From Spirosoma sp. (lineage in GTDB: Bacteria; Bacteroidota; Bacteroidia; Cytophagales; Spirosomataceae): a DNA stretch of 64,000 nucleotides. The stretch covers positions 186,001 through 250,000 of the forward strand of contig NZ_JAPLET010000022.1 of NCBI RefSeq assembly GCF_026391055.1. Reading direction: 5' to 3'. Position numbers and translations under genes: made by a program. Under the pieces are notes generated by a model that made no database searches, was not told the origin of the DNA, and saw only the letters and a list, made by a program, of their open reading frames with translations. Every line of letters starts with the position of its first letter. The first letter of the stretch is position 1. Positions 17,573 through 25,755 of the stretch are shown one piece after another.

Positions 17573-18610
17573 TTACTGGTACTGAATATACAAGGGTTTG
17601 GGTGTTAACGCCAGCACTTCGGCTGGTGTCATAATTCGGGAGCCGGGCTTGCGAAAGTCGTTTTCGTAAAACAGCTTGAAGCCTGTGTATTGGACGGGCT
17701 CCTTCTGAATATAAGCCAGGTAAGAATCCTTTTTGAGTACCGGTGGTCCCCAACCATCCATATCCATAACAATCTGGACATTTGGGTCGAGTTTAATATT
17801 TTTATAGTTCTTGATCATGCCCTGCGTGAAGCGGTGAACCACCAGAATTTTTGGAGGCAGATTATTTTCCTTCACGATCCGGCTCAAAAATTTGACCGCC
17901 TGATTAACATCGGCAGCATCATACGACCCAATTTTCGTACCCGGCTTGGCTCCTGTTACCATCGAAAACTCCGGATCTATACCCAAATGAACGAAGGGAA
18001 GTTTGAGGTATTTGGTCATGTACTCCATCTCGGGGCCGAGGGGGGCGTGCCCCCGCTGAATATCCAGAAAAACGATGGCTTTATGGTCATTTCCCCATTT
18101 AAGCACTTTCTTAATGGTCTTATCTGACATTCGCATCCGATAACCACCATCTTTTCCGGGCGCCCCCTGTGCTGATGTGGCAACTAAATGAAGAGCAGGT
18201 AGAATCGGTGTTGCCGGGTCGGCTTTTTGCCAGTTTTTAATTTCCTCGTCCAGTCGTTTCAGCATTTCGTCTTTCGGGTATTTTCCCAATACACCCATCT
18301 TTTTTGAGTGCGGATTACCGTAATAAGCGAAGATGCGGTATTTGGGAAGCAGTGCACCGGCAGGCGGAGCAAAGGTCAGCGAATCGAGAGTGGAATCGCC
18401 GGTAGAAACGGCTCCCGCAGGTCGGGCAGTTGCTACAGGCTTTTCCTTGGGGGCTTCAGTGGAATCGGCTGAAGAGGTCGTTGTCGGACTCTTAGCGGAC
18501 GCTTCGAGAGCAATTTTACCAGTCTTTGACGATTCGTCTTTTGATTGTGTTGAGCAGCTGGAAAGTTGACATAACGTCAATACTGAAAGCGCAGCTAAAG
18601 ATAAGCGCAT
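17573..18610 (-). CDS. Lipoprotein of unknown function, barrel-like domain
   Basis: A 345-residue protein with a lipoprotein signal (LCQLSSC, Cys about 19), then a Ser/Thr/Pro/Ala-rich linker to about residue 80, then a globular domain. The domain begins YRIFAYYGNPHSKKMGVLG and has alternating strands and helices (PALHLVATSAQG, AIVFLDIQRGH, PFVHLGIDPEFSM, KILVVHRFTQGM, VQIVMDMDGWG) that read like a TIM barrel. Acidic residues at strand ends (D-IQRGH, GIDPEF, MDMDGWG) could be catalytic or metal-binding, as in glycoside hydrolases, but I do not recognise a family. It is probably at the outer membrane or periplasm. Confidence 0.8.
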   Translation of the reverse strand: MRLSLAALSVLTLCQLSSCSTQSKDESSKTGKIALEASAKSPTTTSSADSTEAPKEKPVATARPAGAVSTGDSTLDSLTFAPPAGALLPKYRIFAYYGNPHSKKMGVLGKYPKDEMLKRLDEEIKNWQKADPATPILPALHLVATSAQGAPGKDGGYRMRMSDKTIKKVLKWGNDHKAIVFLDIQRGHAPLGPEMEYMTKYLKLPFVHLGIDPEFSMVTGAKPGTKIGSYDAADVNQAVKFLSRIVKENNLPPKILVVHRFTQGMIKNYKNIKLDPNVQIVMDMDGWGPPVLKKDSYLAYIQKEPVQYTGFKLFYENDFRKPGSRIMTPAEVLALTPKPLYIQYQ

Positions 18611-18646
18611 ACTTTATTAGGTAAATAAGATGTGATTCATAAAAAA

Positions 18647-18681
18647 AGGGTTACATCCTTACGAGAAGGAATGCTAACCCT
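18647..18681 (-). terminator. Terminator of the threonylcarbamoyl-AMP synthase gene
   Basis: AGGGTTA/TAACCCT (18647-18653, 18675-18681) with an inner TCCTT/AAGGA stem. Read on the minus strand it is followed by seven Ts. Confidence 0.8.
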
Positions 18682-18713
18682 ACGGTGCAAGTATAGAGTC
18701 TTCTTGTAACTTT

Positions 18714-19334
18714 TCAAAGCGTTAATTCACCTAGTCCCTGCCGGATGATGGAAAAGTTATCGTCTGTCGCATCCACAATGGTTGAGGCAACGTTGCCGCC
18801 ATAGCCTCCATCAATAACTATGTCGACCTGATTCTGGAACTTCTCAAAAATCAGCTCGGGATCGGTCGAGTACTCGATGATCTCGTCTTCGTCGCGAATG
18901 GAGGTAGTAATAATTGGGTTCCCTAACTCATGAACAATCTGGCGGGGGATGTCATTATCCGGCACCCGGATACCGACCGTTTTCTTGTTGGAGTTCAGTA
19001 TTTTGGGAACACTGCCGGTTGCTTCGAGGATAAATGTGAAGGGGCCGGGCAATACTTTCTTCATCAGTTTGAAGGCCTGATTTCCCACCCGGGCATAATC
19101 GGCAATGTGGCTCAGGTCGTAACAGATAAAAGAAAAATCATTCTTAGTCGGTTTGATGCCTTTGATGCGTGCTACCCGCTCAACGGCCCGTGTATTATGG
19201 ATATCGCACCCCATCCCGTAGATGGTATCCGTTGGATAAATGATAACCGCGCCATCGCGCAGGGCCTTTACAATGTGCTCTATACGACGAAGATCGGGGT
19301 TCCTGGGGTAAAGCTTAATGAATTCGGCAGACAT
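18714..19334 (-). CDS. L-threonylcarbamoyladenylate synthase (TsaC/YwlC/Sua5 family)
   Basis: A 206-residue YrdC-fold enzyme. The N-terminal [13 protein letters not shown] is the substrate-binding signature, [15 protein letters not shown] carries the conserved Lys/Arg site, and [11 protein letters not shown] plus VGIRVPDN complete the family pattern. It makes threonylcarbamoyl-AMP from Thr, bicarbonate and ATP for t6A at position 37 of tRNAs reading ANN codons. The length fits the short form without a Sua5 domain. A terminator follows. Confidence 0.93.
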   Translation of the reverse strand: MSAEFIKLYPRNPDLRRIEHIVKALRDGAVIIYPTDTIYGMGCDIHNTRAVERVARIKGIKPTKNDFSFICYDLSHIADYARVGNQAFKLMKKVLPGPFTFILEATGSVPKILNSNKKTVGIRVPDNDIPRQIVHELGNPIITTSIRDEDEIIEYSTDPELIFEKFQNQVDIVIDGGYGGNVASTIVDATDDNFSIIRQGLGELTL

Positions 19335-19417
19335 AGCAGGACGTAGTGATTTACAGTTTATGGCTGAGCCTACTCGTTAACAGGGAGGAAAACCACACGC
19401 TATAAACTACAAACGGG

Positions 19418-20449
19418 TTAATCCAGTTTCGCCGAATGAAATACCGGGCTCCACTTGAGGTAATGCCGGTATAGTTTATTGACCGGAAGATGGAGCCTGC
19501 TCAGGCCTAAAATCAGCTTGCTTTGCCAATCCGGTTGTTCAATATGGTAGAGAAGGTCGCCAAACTGAAGGGCCAGATCAAATTGTTCGACATAAAAAGC
19601 TTTTCGGATAAACCGTCTGACGCGTCCGGCCAGGGCCCGGAATTCATCGGGGGTAACACACCGCTCGAAGGCTTTGTAACATACGGCCAGTGTGGAGTAC
19701 AGCAGGGACGTATTCGTATAAACAATCTGGGCCGAAAGGGAATCGGGTGTAAGGCGTTTCTGGGTCAGCACTTCATCCAGATAAGCATAATGATAGAGCC
19801 GGGCCGAGCGGACCCAGAAGTCAAAATCTTCGTAGGCCAGGGTTTCATCGTAGCCGCCCAGTTCATTCAGAACGTCCCGACGCATCATCATGGTTGGGGT
19901 GCATATAAAATAAGACTCCAGAATTGGCTTGAACACATTACCTGATGGTACCGGCAAGCGCGCATGCCCACTAGCATCTACGGCATAATGCAGGGCCACT
20001 TCGCGACCGCTGCGATCAATGTAAGCCGCATTGGAAAACACAACGGCATAAGGGCCGGCCAGTTTTTCAAACTGTGCAACCTGTTTTGACAGCCGACCCG
20101 GAAGCAATACATCATCGGCCGACAGATCAACCACATAACGCCCTTCGGCCAACGCCAATCCCTGATTGAATGCCCGATTTAAGCCAACGTTAACCGGATT
20201 CTGGATAAATCGAATGGCGGAATGCCGCTCGGTAAACCGGGCAATGAGTTCGGCTGACCGATCGATACTGCCATTGTCGATGACAATTAACTCGACATTT
20301 GGATAATCCTGATCGACAACCGATTGAAGTGCCTGTTCAACATAGGACGCGTGGTTGTAAGAAATACATATGACACTCACCCAAGGCTTAATTTGGTTGA
20401 GAAAAGGACTCATTGGAAGTGGGCTAGACTGCCCGGTAACGGTAACCAT
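19418..20449 (-). CDS. Family 2 glycosyltransferase
   Basis: A 343-residue GT-A fold enzyme. The nucleotide-sugar site is seen in VSVICISYNHASYVEQAL, then VIDNGSIDRS, NVGLNRAFNQGL and the DxD-like SADDVLLPGRL near residue 115. YEDFDFWVRSARLY is the typical acceptor-side ED motif. The C-terminal 120 residues are helical. It probably adds a sugar to a cell-surface polysaccharide or lipid, but no polysaccharide cluster surrounds it. The first 12 residues are dispensable, and an internal Met at 20413 is an alternative start. Confidence 0.9.
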   Translation of the reverse strand: MVTVTGQSSPLPMSPFLNQIKPWVSVICISYNHASYVEQALQSVVDQDYPNVELIVIDNGSIDRSAELIARFTERHSAIRFIQNPVNVGLNRAFNQGLALAEGRYVVDLSADDVLLPGRLSKQVAQFEKLAGPYAVVFSNAAYIDRSGREVALHYAVDASGHARLPVPSGNVFKPILESYFICTPTMMMRRDVLNELGGYDETLAYEDFDFWVRSARLYHYAYLDEVLTQKRLTPDSLSAQIVYTNTSLLYSTLAVCYKAFERCVTPDEFRALAGRVRRFIRKAFYVEQFDLALQFGDLLYHIEQPDWQSKLILGLSRLHLPVNKLYRHYLKWSPVFHSAKLD

Positions 20450-20711
20450 ATAAAAAGCCGGCGGTGTGTATCGTTGACAGTATAAGTTGTAAGTACACCA
20501 GTTTATTTAAAGCTACAAATTAAGACTTATTTGTTACTGCTTGAATGAATGTTTTTAGTAAACGGGTACGAAATAGCAGATACCGAATTGAACCTCAACG
20601 TTGGCACGCTTTTGGCCTATGGTTATAATGAACATGTTTGGTGGTGCTTACTGAGGGGCTATTCCAATATTGTGCTTTATCATTTATGGGTTAGGTTTCA
20701 CAAACGTCATC

Positions 20712-21668
20712 TCAAATTTCAGGGGTGGCGTTTGTCGTTTTAGCCGCTACATCGGGGCTTCTGTCACCTTCCAGATTATAAAGGGCTACGTTCATCTCAA
20801 AGCCCAGAATGAGTAATAAAGAAATAAGGTTTATCCAGATCATCAGGGCAATCAGGGTGCCGATGGAGCCATAAACCTTGTTATACGAGCCGAAATTCGA
20901 GACGTAATACGAGAAGCCAAGGGTTGTAAGCACGATAAGTAAAGAGGCCGTAACGGCACCGGGCGTAATAAAAACCCACTTCATGCGAACATCCGGACCG
21001 TATCGATAAATAACAGAAACTGTGCCGACAAACACGGCAAACACTACAAGATAACGTGTAATGGCCAGTAAATTAATAAAGAGTGCATTGTTAAGCAGCC
21101 CGAAATGAAGGAGATAATCACTGATAATGCCCCCGATGATTAACACGACGATGGCTAAAATCAGGGCAAAGGCCAGCGTAAAGGTTAAACCGATGGCTAC
21201 AAGGCGGACTTTGAAAAAGCCCCGCCTTTCGTCCGAGTGATAGGAGGAGTTAAAGGCCTGCATGAGCGCCACAAGACCACTCGTGGCCGAGTATAAGGCT
21301 AGCAAAAAGCCAAAGGAAAGCACACCACTGCGGGGGCGGCTGACAATGTCGCGAATGGTTGTATCGACACTACTGAACGTATTTCCCGGTAGAACCTCGC
21401 GGAAGAAGCCCATGATCTGCTCTTCCAGATTTGGAATAAAGGTGATGAAAGGGATAAGCGTGAAGAAGAAGATAACCGTGGGGAAAACCGCCAGAATAAG
21501 ACTATAGGAGACAGAAGCTGCCCGCTCACTGGTGTTGTTGTCCGTAATCTGAGCCAGCATCTTTTTTAGAAAAGAATACCAGGTAATGCGGGAGTTGAAA
21601 GGATGATGCTGATGCAGCCAGACGCGGATGTTTCGCATCAGCTTCATACTCATTAACGTATCGAACAT
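20712..21668 (-). CDS. YihY/BrkB family inner-membrane protein
   Basis: A 318-residue protein with six hydrophobic segments and the family signatures: ERAASVSYSLILAVFPTVIFF in the first, a periplasmic loop with DTTIRDIV, then YSATSGLVALMQAFNSSYH, and GSIGTLIALMIWINLISLLLILGFEMN at the end. The family was once called ribonuclease BN by error; its function is unknown. It heads a likely operon running into the thioesterase and mltG region in reverse order (the thioesterase gene is 35 bp upstream). Confidence 0.9.
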   Translation of the reverse strand: MFDTLMSMKLMRNIRVWLHQHHPFNSRITWYSFLKKMLAQITDNNTSERAASVSYSLILAVFPTVIFFFTLIPFITFIPNLEEQIMGFFREVLPGNTFSSVDTTIRDIVSRPRSGVLSFGFLLALYSATSGLVALMQAFNSSYHSDERRGFFKVRLVAIGLTFTLAFALILAIVVLIIGGIISDYLLHFGLLNNALFINLLAITRYLVVFAVFVGTVSVIYRYGPDVRMKWVFITPGAVTASLLIVLTTLGFSYYVSNFGSYNKVYGSIGTLIALMIWINLISLLLILGFEMNVALYNLEGDRSPDVAAKTTNATPEI

Positions 21669-21703
21669 AGGCTCTTTTTTCCACTTACTACTTCATTTTG
21701 AAC

Positions 21704-22117
21704 CTACTGATCAAAGAAAGGTTTGGTTGCTTCCACTAATTCTGCCGGAGCCGTGCAAGGACGGCCTGTTTCGGTACGAACAAAAACGAGGGTTGTCTGA
21801 CCCGTATTGAGAAGCTGCCCCTCCTGATTAAAGATCTCATAGGCGAACATAAGCCGGGTCTTGGGCATCTGCGGAATCGAGACTCGTATGGTCAGCAGAT
21901 CATCATATTTGGCGGGCCGGATAAATCGGGAATTCAGGTCATACACAGGCATCGAAATGCCGCTTTCTTCAATGGCTTTGTAGCTTAGCCCCAGATTTCG
22001 AAGGGCTTCAACCCGGCCAATCTCATAAAAACGGGCATAATTGCCGTAGTAAACTATGCCCATCTGATCCGTGTCGTAATAACGAACCCGGATATTTGTA
22101 ACGTCGTAAGTAATCAT
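21704..22117 (-). CDS. YbgC/FadM-type acyl-CoA thioesterase
   Basis: A 137-residue hotdog-fold protein. VRYYDTDQMGIVYYGNYARFYE holds the catalytic Asp of 4-hydroxybenzoyl-CoA-type thioesterases and the following YGNYxRFxE pattern. The rest has the expected strand order. Such enzymes hydrolyse acyl-CoA in the cytoplasm, and some associate with envelope machinery. The ATG at 22117 is 4 bp beyond the mltG stop, so it is translated right after mltG and is likely coupled to it. Confidence 0.92.
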   Translation of the reverse strand: MITYDVTNIRVRYYDTDQMGIVYYGNYARFYEIGRVEALRNLGLSYKAIEESGISMPVYDLNSRFIRPAKYDDLLTIRVSIPQMPKTRLMFAYEIFNQEGQLLNTGQTTLVFVRTETGRPCTAPAELVEATKPFFDQ

Positions 22118-22121
22118 TATA

Positions 22122-23159
22122 CTATTTCATAATCTGCATTCGAGTAAGGGCCTGCTGATACAGGCGGGCATTGGCCAGGTGCTCGGCCAGTGTCTTTGAG
22201 AAGGTATGGTAGCCGTTGAAACTGGCGTTTACCACAAAATAGAGGTAATCGTGTTGCTCGGCATTCAGTACCGCATCAATCGTTGCCGGAGCCGGCAGGT
22301 TGATTGGCCCCGGCGGTAAACCGGTATACCGATACGTGTTGTAAGGCGAATCGACAGTTAGTTGTTTGTTCAACAACCGGCGAATGGTAAAATCACGCAG
22401 GGCAAAAATTACGGTTGGATCGGCTTCGAGTTTAATGCCGCGTTTGAGACGGTTCAGGTACACACCCGCCACGCGGGGCTGCTCATCGCGTTTGTTGGTT
22501 TCGGCGGCTACGATAGAGGCCAGAATCTGGGTTTGGGTCTGGCTGAGGCCTAATGCTTTCGCTTTGGCCTGCCGCTCGTAGTTCCAGAACTTCTTGTATT
22601 CGGTGCCCATCCGCTCCAGAAGCGCTTCGGGCTTGATGGTCCAGAAAAATTCGTACGTATTAGGTAGGAACAGACAAACAATTGTCGTGGTATCGAAGCC
22701 GAACTTCCGGCAGGTGGCCGGGTCATTGAGCAATTTACCCAATGCATCGGGGCCAAATTCAAATTTGCTGCCCAGCCGCTGAATTAGGTCGCTTTTCTGG
22801 CGCATGCTGTTGAACGTTACCGGCATGGCATCCTGACTGCCACTACGCAGTTTGACCAGGGCCTCGCGATTACCCATCTTGGGTTTTATCTCGTAGCGCC
22901 CTTCTTTAACCCGCTCCGGGTACTTCATCATCTTAGCCAGAAAGCGGAATGAGGTTTCGTCATTGATAACTTTGTGGGTCTTAAGCGTATCCATTACCGA
23001 CTCGAAGGTAGCGCCCTTCGGAATGAGTAAGGCGAACGTTTTATCATTGTCCTGAACCAGCAGATTCGGGCTTCTGAACACTTGCCAGAAGTAAAACGTA
23101 AAAGTCGTTAAGAGGATGGATACGGTGAGGAACAGACCGATTTGCAAATTGCGCGACAT
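22122..23159 (-). CDS. mltG: Endolytic murein transglycosylase MltG
   Basis: A 345-residue protein with one N-terminal membrane helix (residues about 6-25), a LysM-like segment (FALLIPKGATFESVMDTL), and the catalytic YceG domain. ASIVAAETNKRDEQPRVAGVYLNRL contains the catalytic Glu, and YNTYRYTGLPPGPINLPAPATIDAVLN is the signature near the C-terminus. It cleaves nascent glycan strands at the inner membrane and sets their length. A TAAATTTG box on this strand at 23278-23285 could be its promoter. Confidence 0.95.
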   Translation of the reverse strand: MSRNLQIGLFLTVSILLTTFTFYFWQVFRSPNLLVQDNDKTFALLIPKGATFESVMDTLKTHKVINDETSFRFLAKMMKYPERVKEGRYEIKPKMGNREALVKLRSGSQDAMPVTFNSMRQKSDLIQRLGSKFEFGPDALGKLLNDPATCRKFGFDTTTIVCLFLPNTYEFFWTIKPEALLERMGTEYKKFWNYERQAKAKALGLSQTQTQILASIVAAETNKRDEQPRVAGVYLNRLKRGIKLEADPTVIFALRDFTIRRLLNKQLTVDSPYNTYRYTGLPPGPINLPAPATIDAVLNAEQHDYLYFVVNASFNGYHTFSKTLAEHLANARLYQQALTRMQIMK

Positions 23160-23312
23160 AACGAAAATGTAAATAATGAATAAAGACGCTTGGCTATTGG
23201 CGATTATAACCGACCATCGGTTGTCACCTATTGCCTGAAATTATTTATTCATTTTGCTTTGTTCACTTTAGATTGCGCAAATTTACGCCAAATCTGAATT
23301 AAGCTACTACCA

Positions 23313-23810
23313 ATGACCCGTGCATTCCTTCTTTTACTTTGTATTGCGCTCGTTGTCTCCTGTCGTACCCGCGTCGATAGCCCACGAAGTATGAATCCGG
23401 CGGCTGCCGTGCGGCAGAAAGCCATTGATGAAATTCGGGAGGCCGACCAGAATTTCAGTATGCTCTCCGAAAAGCAGGGGCTGGCCAAAGCTTTCGCTAC
23501 CTATGCCGCCGATGATGCCATTAAACTGAATGATGGAGCCGCACCGACCGTTGGGTTCGATTCCATACGTTCTCAGATGAGCCGAATACCCCCCAATGGT
23601 TCGGTACTGACCTGGCAGGTCCTTAAAGCCGACGCTGCGCAGTCGGGCGAACTGGGTTACACCTTCGGTCAATGGATGCTAACCAGTAAAGACAATTCTG
23701 GTAAGCGAAAAACACAGTTCGGGGTTTACGTAACCGTCTGGAAACGCCAGCGAAACGGACAGTGGCGTTTTGTACTCGATGGCGGGAACGCCACCCCAGA
23801 ACCTAAATAA
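23313..23810 (+). CDS. Lipoprotein with SnoaL/DUF4440-like domain
   Basis: A 165-residue protein with a lipoprotein signal (LLLCIALVVSC, Cys17) followed by a cone-shaped NTF2-like domain. The DUF4440 pattern is seen in AIDEIREADQNFSMLSEKQG at the first helix, FATYAADDAIKLNDG, and the C-terminal YVTVWKRQRNGQWRFVLDGG. No catalytic residue is obvious; many family members are ligand-binding or of unknown role. It is a monocistronic unit ending in the hairpin at 23833-23875. Confidence 0.87.
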   Translation: MTRAFLLLLCIALVVSCRTRVDSPRSMNPAAAVRQKAIDEIREADQNFSMLSEKQGLAKAFATYAADDAIKLNDGAAPTVGFDSIRSQMSRIPPNGSVLTWQVLKADAAQSGELGYTFGQWMLTSKDNSGKRKTQFGVYVTVWKRQRNGQWRFVLDGGNATPEPK

Positions 23811-23832
23811 GGCGGTAGAAGGGTAGGCTTTG

Positions 23833-23875
23833 TTTCCTAACGGGGGTTTATAAGCGTACAACCCCCGTTAGGAAA
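23833..23875. terminator. 16-bp hairpin after the SnoaL-like gene
   Basis: Arms 23833-23848 and 23860-23875 are perfectly complementary with an 11-nt loop. Confidence 0.75.
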
Positions 23876-23923
23876 TTAAACCTGTCTTCATGCCTGACTT
23901 TAGGTCGCTTGTTAAAAGCGTTG

Positions 23924-23931
23924 TAAATTTG
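23924..23931 (+). promoter_or_regulatory. Putative -7 box inside the 5' end of the MFS frame
   Basis: TAAATTTG fits the consensus and lies 34 bp downstream of the most upstream ATG (23890). If used, translation must begin later, for example at GTG 23983. Confidence 0.35.
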
Positions 23932-23982
23932 AGTGAACAAAATCAGGTCGTTTTGGTCGTTTCTTCTCTTTTCAGGCGCCGT

Positions 23983-25212
23983 GTGTCACACGGCCCTTCG
24001 CTCTACACGTTTTCGTTCTGGCTACTCTGCGTTAGTAATTTCTTATTCTCGGCCAGTTTTCAGATGATGATTCCCGAGTTGCCTGCTTACCTGACAAAGC
24101 TGGGTGGACAGGAGTACATCGGCTGGATCATCGCTCTGTTCACCTTCACTGCGGGGATATCCCGCCCGTTCAGCGGAAAAATTACCGATACTGTCGGCCG
24201 GGTGCCGGTAATGGCGTTCGGGTCGCTGGTTTGTTTTCTGTGTGGTTTCCTGTACCCATATCTGCTCACAGTGGGCGGTTTTCTGACGCTACGGCTGATT
24301 CACGGCTTTTCGACGGGCACCAAACCCACGGCTACCTCGGCCTATGTAGCGGATATTGTACCGGCTACCCGCCGGGGTGAGGCCATGGGAACACTGGGGC
24401 TGTTTACAGCCATGGGTATGTCGTTGGGACCCGCCATTGGCAGTTGGTTAGCCAATGATTATTCCATGAACGTCATGTTCTGGACGTCTTCGGCGTTTGC
24501 ACTGTTGTCGATTGGGATTCTGTTGCAAATGACTGAGACGCTGCCCAAGCCACAGCCCTTCCGGTTTGGGCTGTTACGGTTGAAGAAAGATGAGATTTTT
24601 GACCGGAATGCTCTGCCGCCCTTCCTGGTTTTATTGTTACAGTCGTTCTCATCGGGCGTTATCCTGACAGTTGTTTCGGGACTGAGCACCTCGCTGGGTG
24701 TCGCCAACAAAGGCCTGTTTTTTACGGTCTATACCGTGGCTTCGCTGGTGGTGAGGCTGGTGTTCAGCAAATCGTCGGACCGGTATGGCCGCTTGCCCGT
24801 ACTGTTTATTTCGACGGTGGTGTTGGCCGTATCTATGGTGTTACTGATTATTACCCAGTCGCCGTTCATGTTCTGGGTGTCGGCCGTTTTTTATGGTATG
24901 TCGTGGGGGATGAATTCGCCGACGGTAACAGCTTGGACGGCCGATCTGAGCAACGAAAAAACGCGGGGCCGGGCCATGGCCACCATGTATATTGCCCTCG
25001 AAGCCGGTATCGGACTAGGGGCTGTGGCTGCGGGCTGGCTGTTGAACCACGTTCAGGGCGAAGCCGGTATCGATGCGTCCTTTGCCGTATCGGGTGTGTT
25101 GTCGTTGGTGGCCGTGGCCTATATTGGCTGGCTATGGCATCAGCACCGAAAAACCCGCCAACATCGAATGAATGAAGCCGATGAAGTAGCGTTGCTGGAC
25201 GGAGAGCCGTGA
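23983..25212 (+). CDS. Major facilitator superfamily transporter
   Basis: A 12-helix MFS carrier. TM1 starts at SLYTFSFWLLCVSNFLF, and the A-motif loop is GKITDTVGRVPVMAFGS between TM2 and TM3. RRGEAMGTLGLFTAMGMSLGPAIG is the motif C-like region seen in drug antiporters, and KSSDRYGRLPVLFIS repeats the A motif in the second half. The substrate is unknown. The frame extends upstream to ATG 23890, adding 31 residues that do not look like MFS sequence; a promoter box lies within that stretch, so GTG at 23983 is my preferred start. The stop overlaps the next gene's ATG (TGATG). Confidence 0.85.
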   Translation: MSHGPSLYTFSFWLLCVSNFLFSASFQMMIPELPAYLTKLGGQEYIGWIIALFTFTAGISRPFSGKITDTVGRVPVMAFGSLVCFLCGFLYPYLLTVGGFLTLRLIHGFSTGTKPTATSAYVADIVPATRRGEAMGTLGLFTAMGMSLGPAIGSWLANDYSMNVMFWTSSAFALLSIGILLQMTETLPKPQPFRFGLLRLKKDEIFDRNALPPFLVLLLQSFSSGVILTVVSGLSTSLGVANKGLFFTVYTVASLVVRLVFSKSSDRYGRLPVLFISTVVLAVSMVLLIITQSPFMFWVSAVFYGMSWGMNSPTVTAWTADLSNEKTRGRAMATMYIALEAGIGLGAVAAGWLLNHVQGEAGIDASFAVSGVLSLVAVAYIGWLWHQHRKTRQHRMNEADEVALLDGEP

Positions 25213-25604
25213 TGGAAGACATTGAACCCCGTATCCGCCCGCTGGTCGATGCCCTGAACAAAACCGGGCTAGTTCGCACATTCTCAAGCTGCGAAGGGCA
25301 TTTTTCACCCGGAGAACAAACCCTGGTCGACCGCAATCATGCCGAAGTTCGGTTTGTGCCGGCCGATGGCGTTGCTGAACAAGATATTGAAAGTTTACTG
25401 GCTTCCCTTCTGACCCGTTTTAAAGCCAGGCATGGATTATTACCGGTGAAAGTAACGGCCTACAAGCTTTATACACCCATTGATGCCAATGAGGTCGAAG
25501 AAACCTTTGTGATTGAGCTTAAGCCATTTAACCGATTCGACTCCCCCGATCGGAAAAGGGATGATGTAGACCGGGCTATTGAACAGGTTATACTTTTCTT
25601 TTAA
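25212..25604 (+). CDS. Conserved-looking small protein with SSCEGHF motif, coupled to the MFS gene
   Basis: A 130-residue soluble protein I cannot assign. It has RTFSSCEGHFSPGEQ around residue 25 and a C-terminal ELKPFNRFDSPDRKRDDVDRA. The SSC-x-G-H grouping recalls the SSCSGR motif of TYW3-type tRNA enzymes but proves nothing. Cys and His there could bind a metal. The ATG at 25212 shares a base with the MFS stop, so the two are translationally coupled. A GTG at 25209 is an alternative first codon. Confidence 0.75.
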   Translation: MEDIEPRIRPLVDALNKTGLVRTFSSCEGHFSPGEQTLVDRNHAEVRFVPADGVAEQDIESLLASLLTRFKARHGLLPVKVTAYKLYTPIDANEVEETFVIELKPFNRFDSPDRKRDDVDRAIEQVILFF

Positions 25605-25701
25605 TGTTGGCAGAAAATTAACGCTGATAAAAGGCTCTTCGTATTTAATTAAATACTCGTTCGAGCAGGCGTAAATCATCTGTAATAGTTTGCTATTTCT
25701 G

Positions 25702-25741
25702 AATCTTCTGGAGGGCACGAATAAAGCCCCTCCAGAAGATT
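25702..25741. terminator. Convergent terminator between the SSCEGHF gene and hslU
   Basis: Arms 25702-25715 and 25728-25741 (AATCTTCTGGAGGG and complement) form a 14-bp stem followed by Ts on the plus strand. Confidence 0.75.
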
Positions 25742-25755
25742 TTTAGAGCAGTATT

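Noticed and set aside
20549..20743. 64-codon plus-strand frame in the GT2-BrkB gap
   Set aside because: It overlaps the BrkB-type gene's 3' end, has no recognisable domain and no clear promoter.
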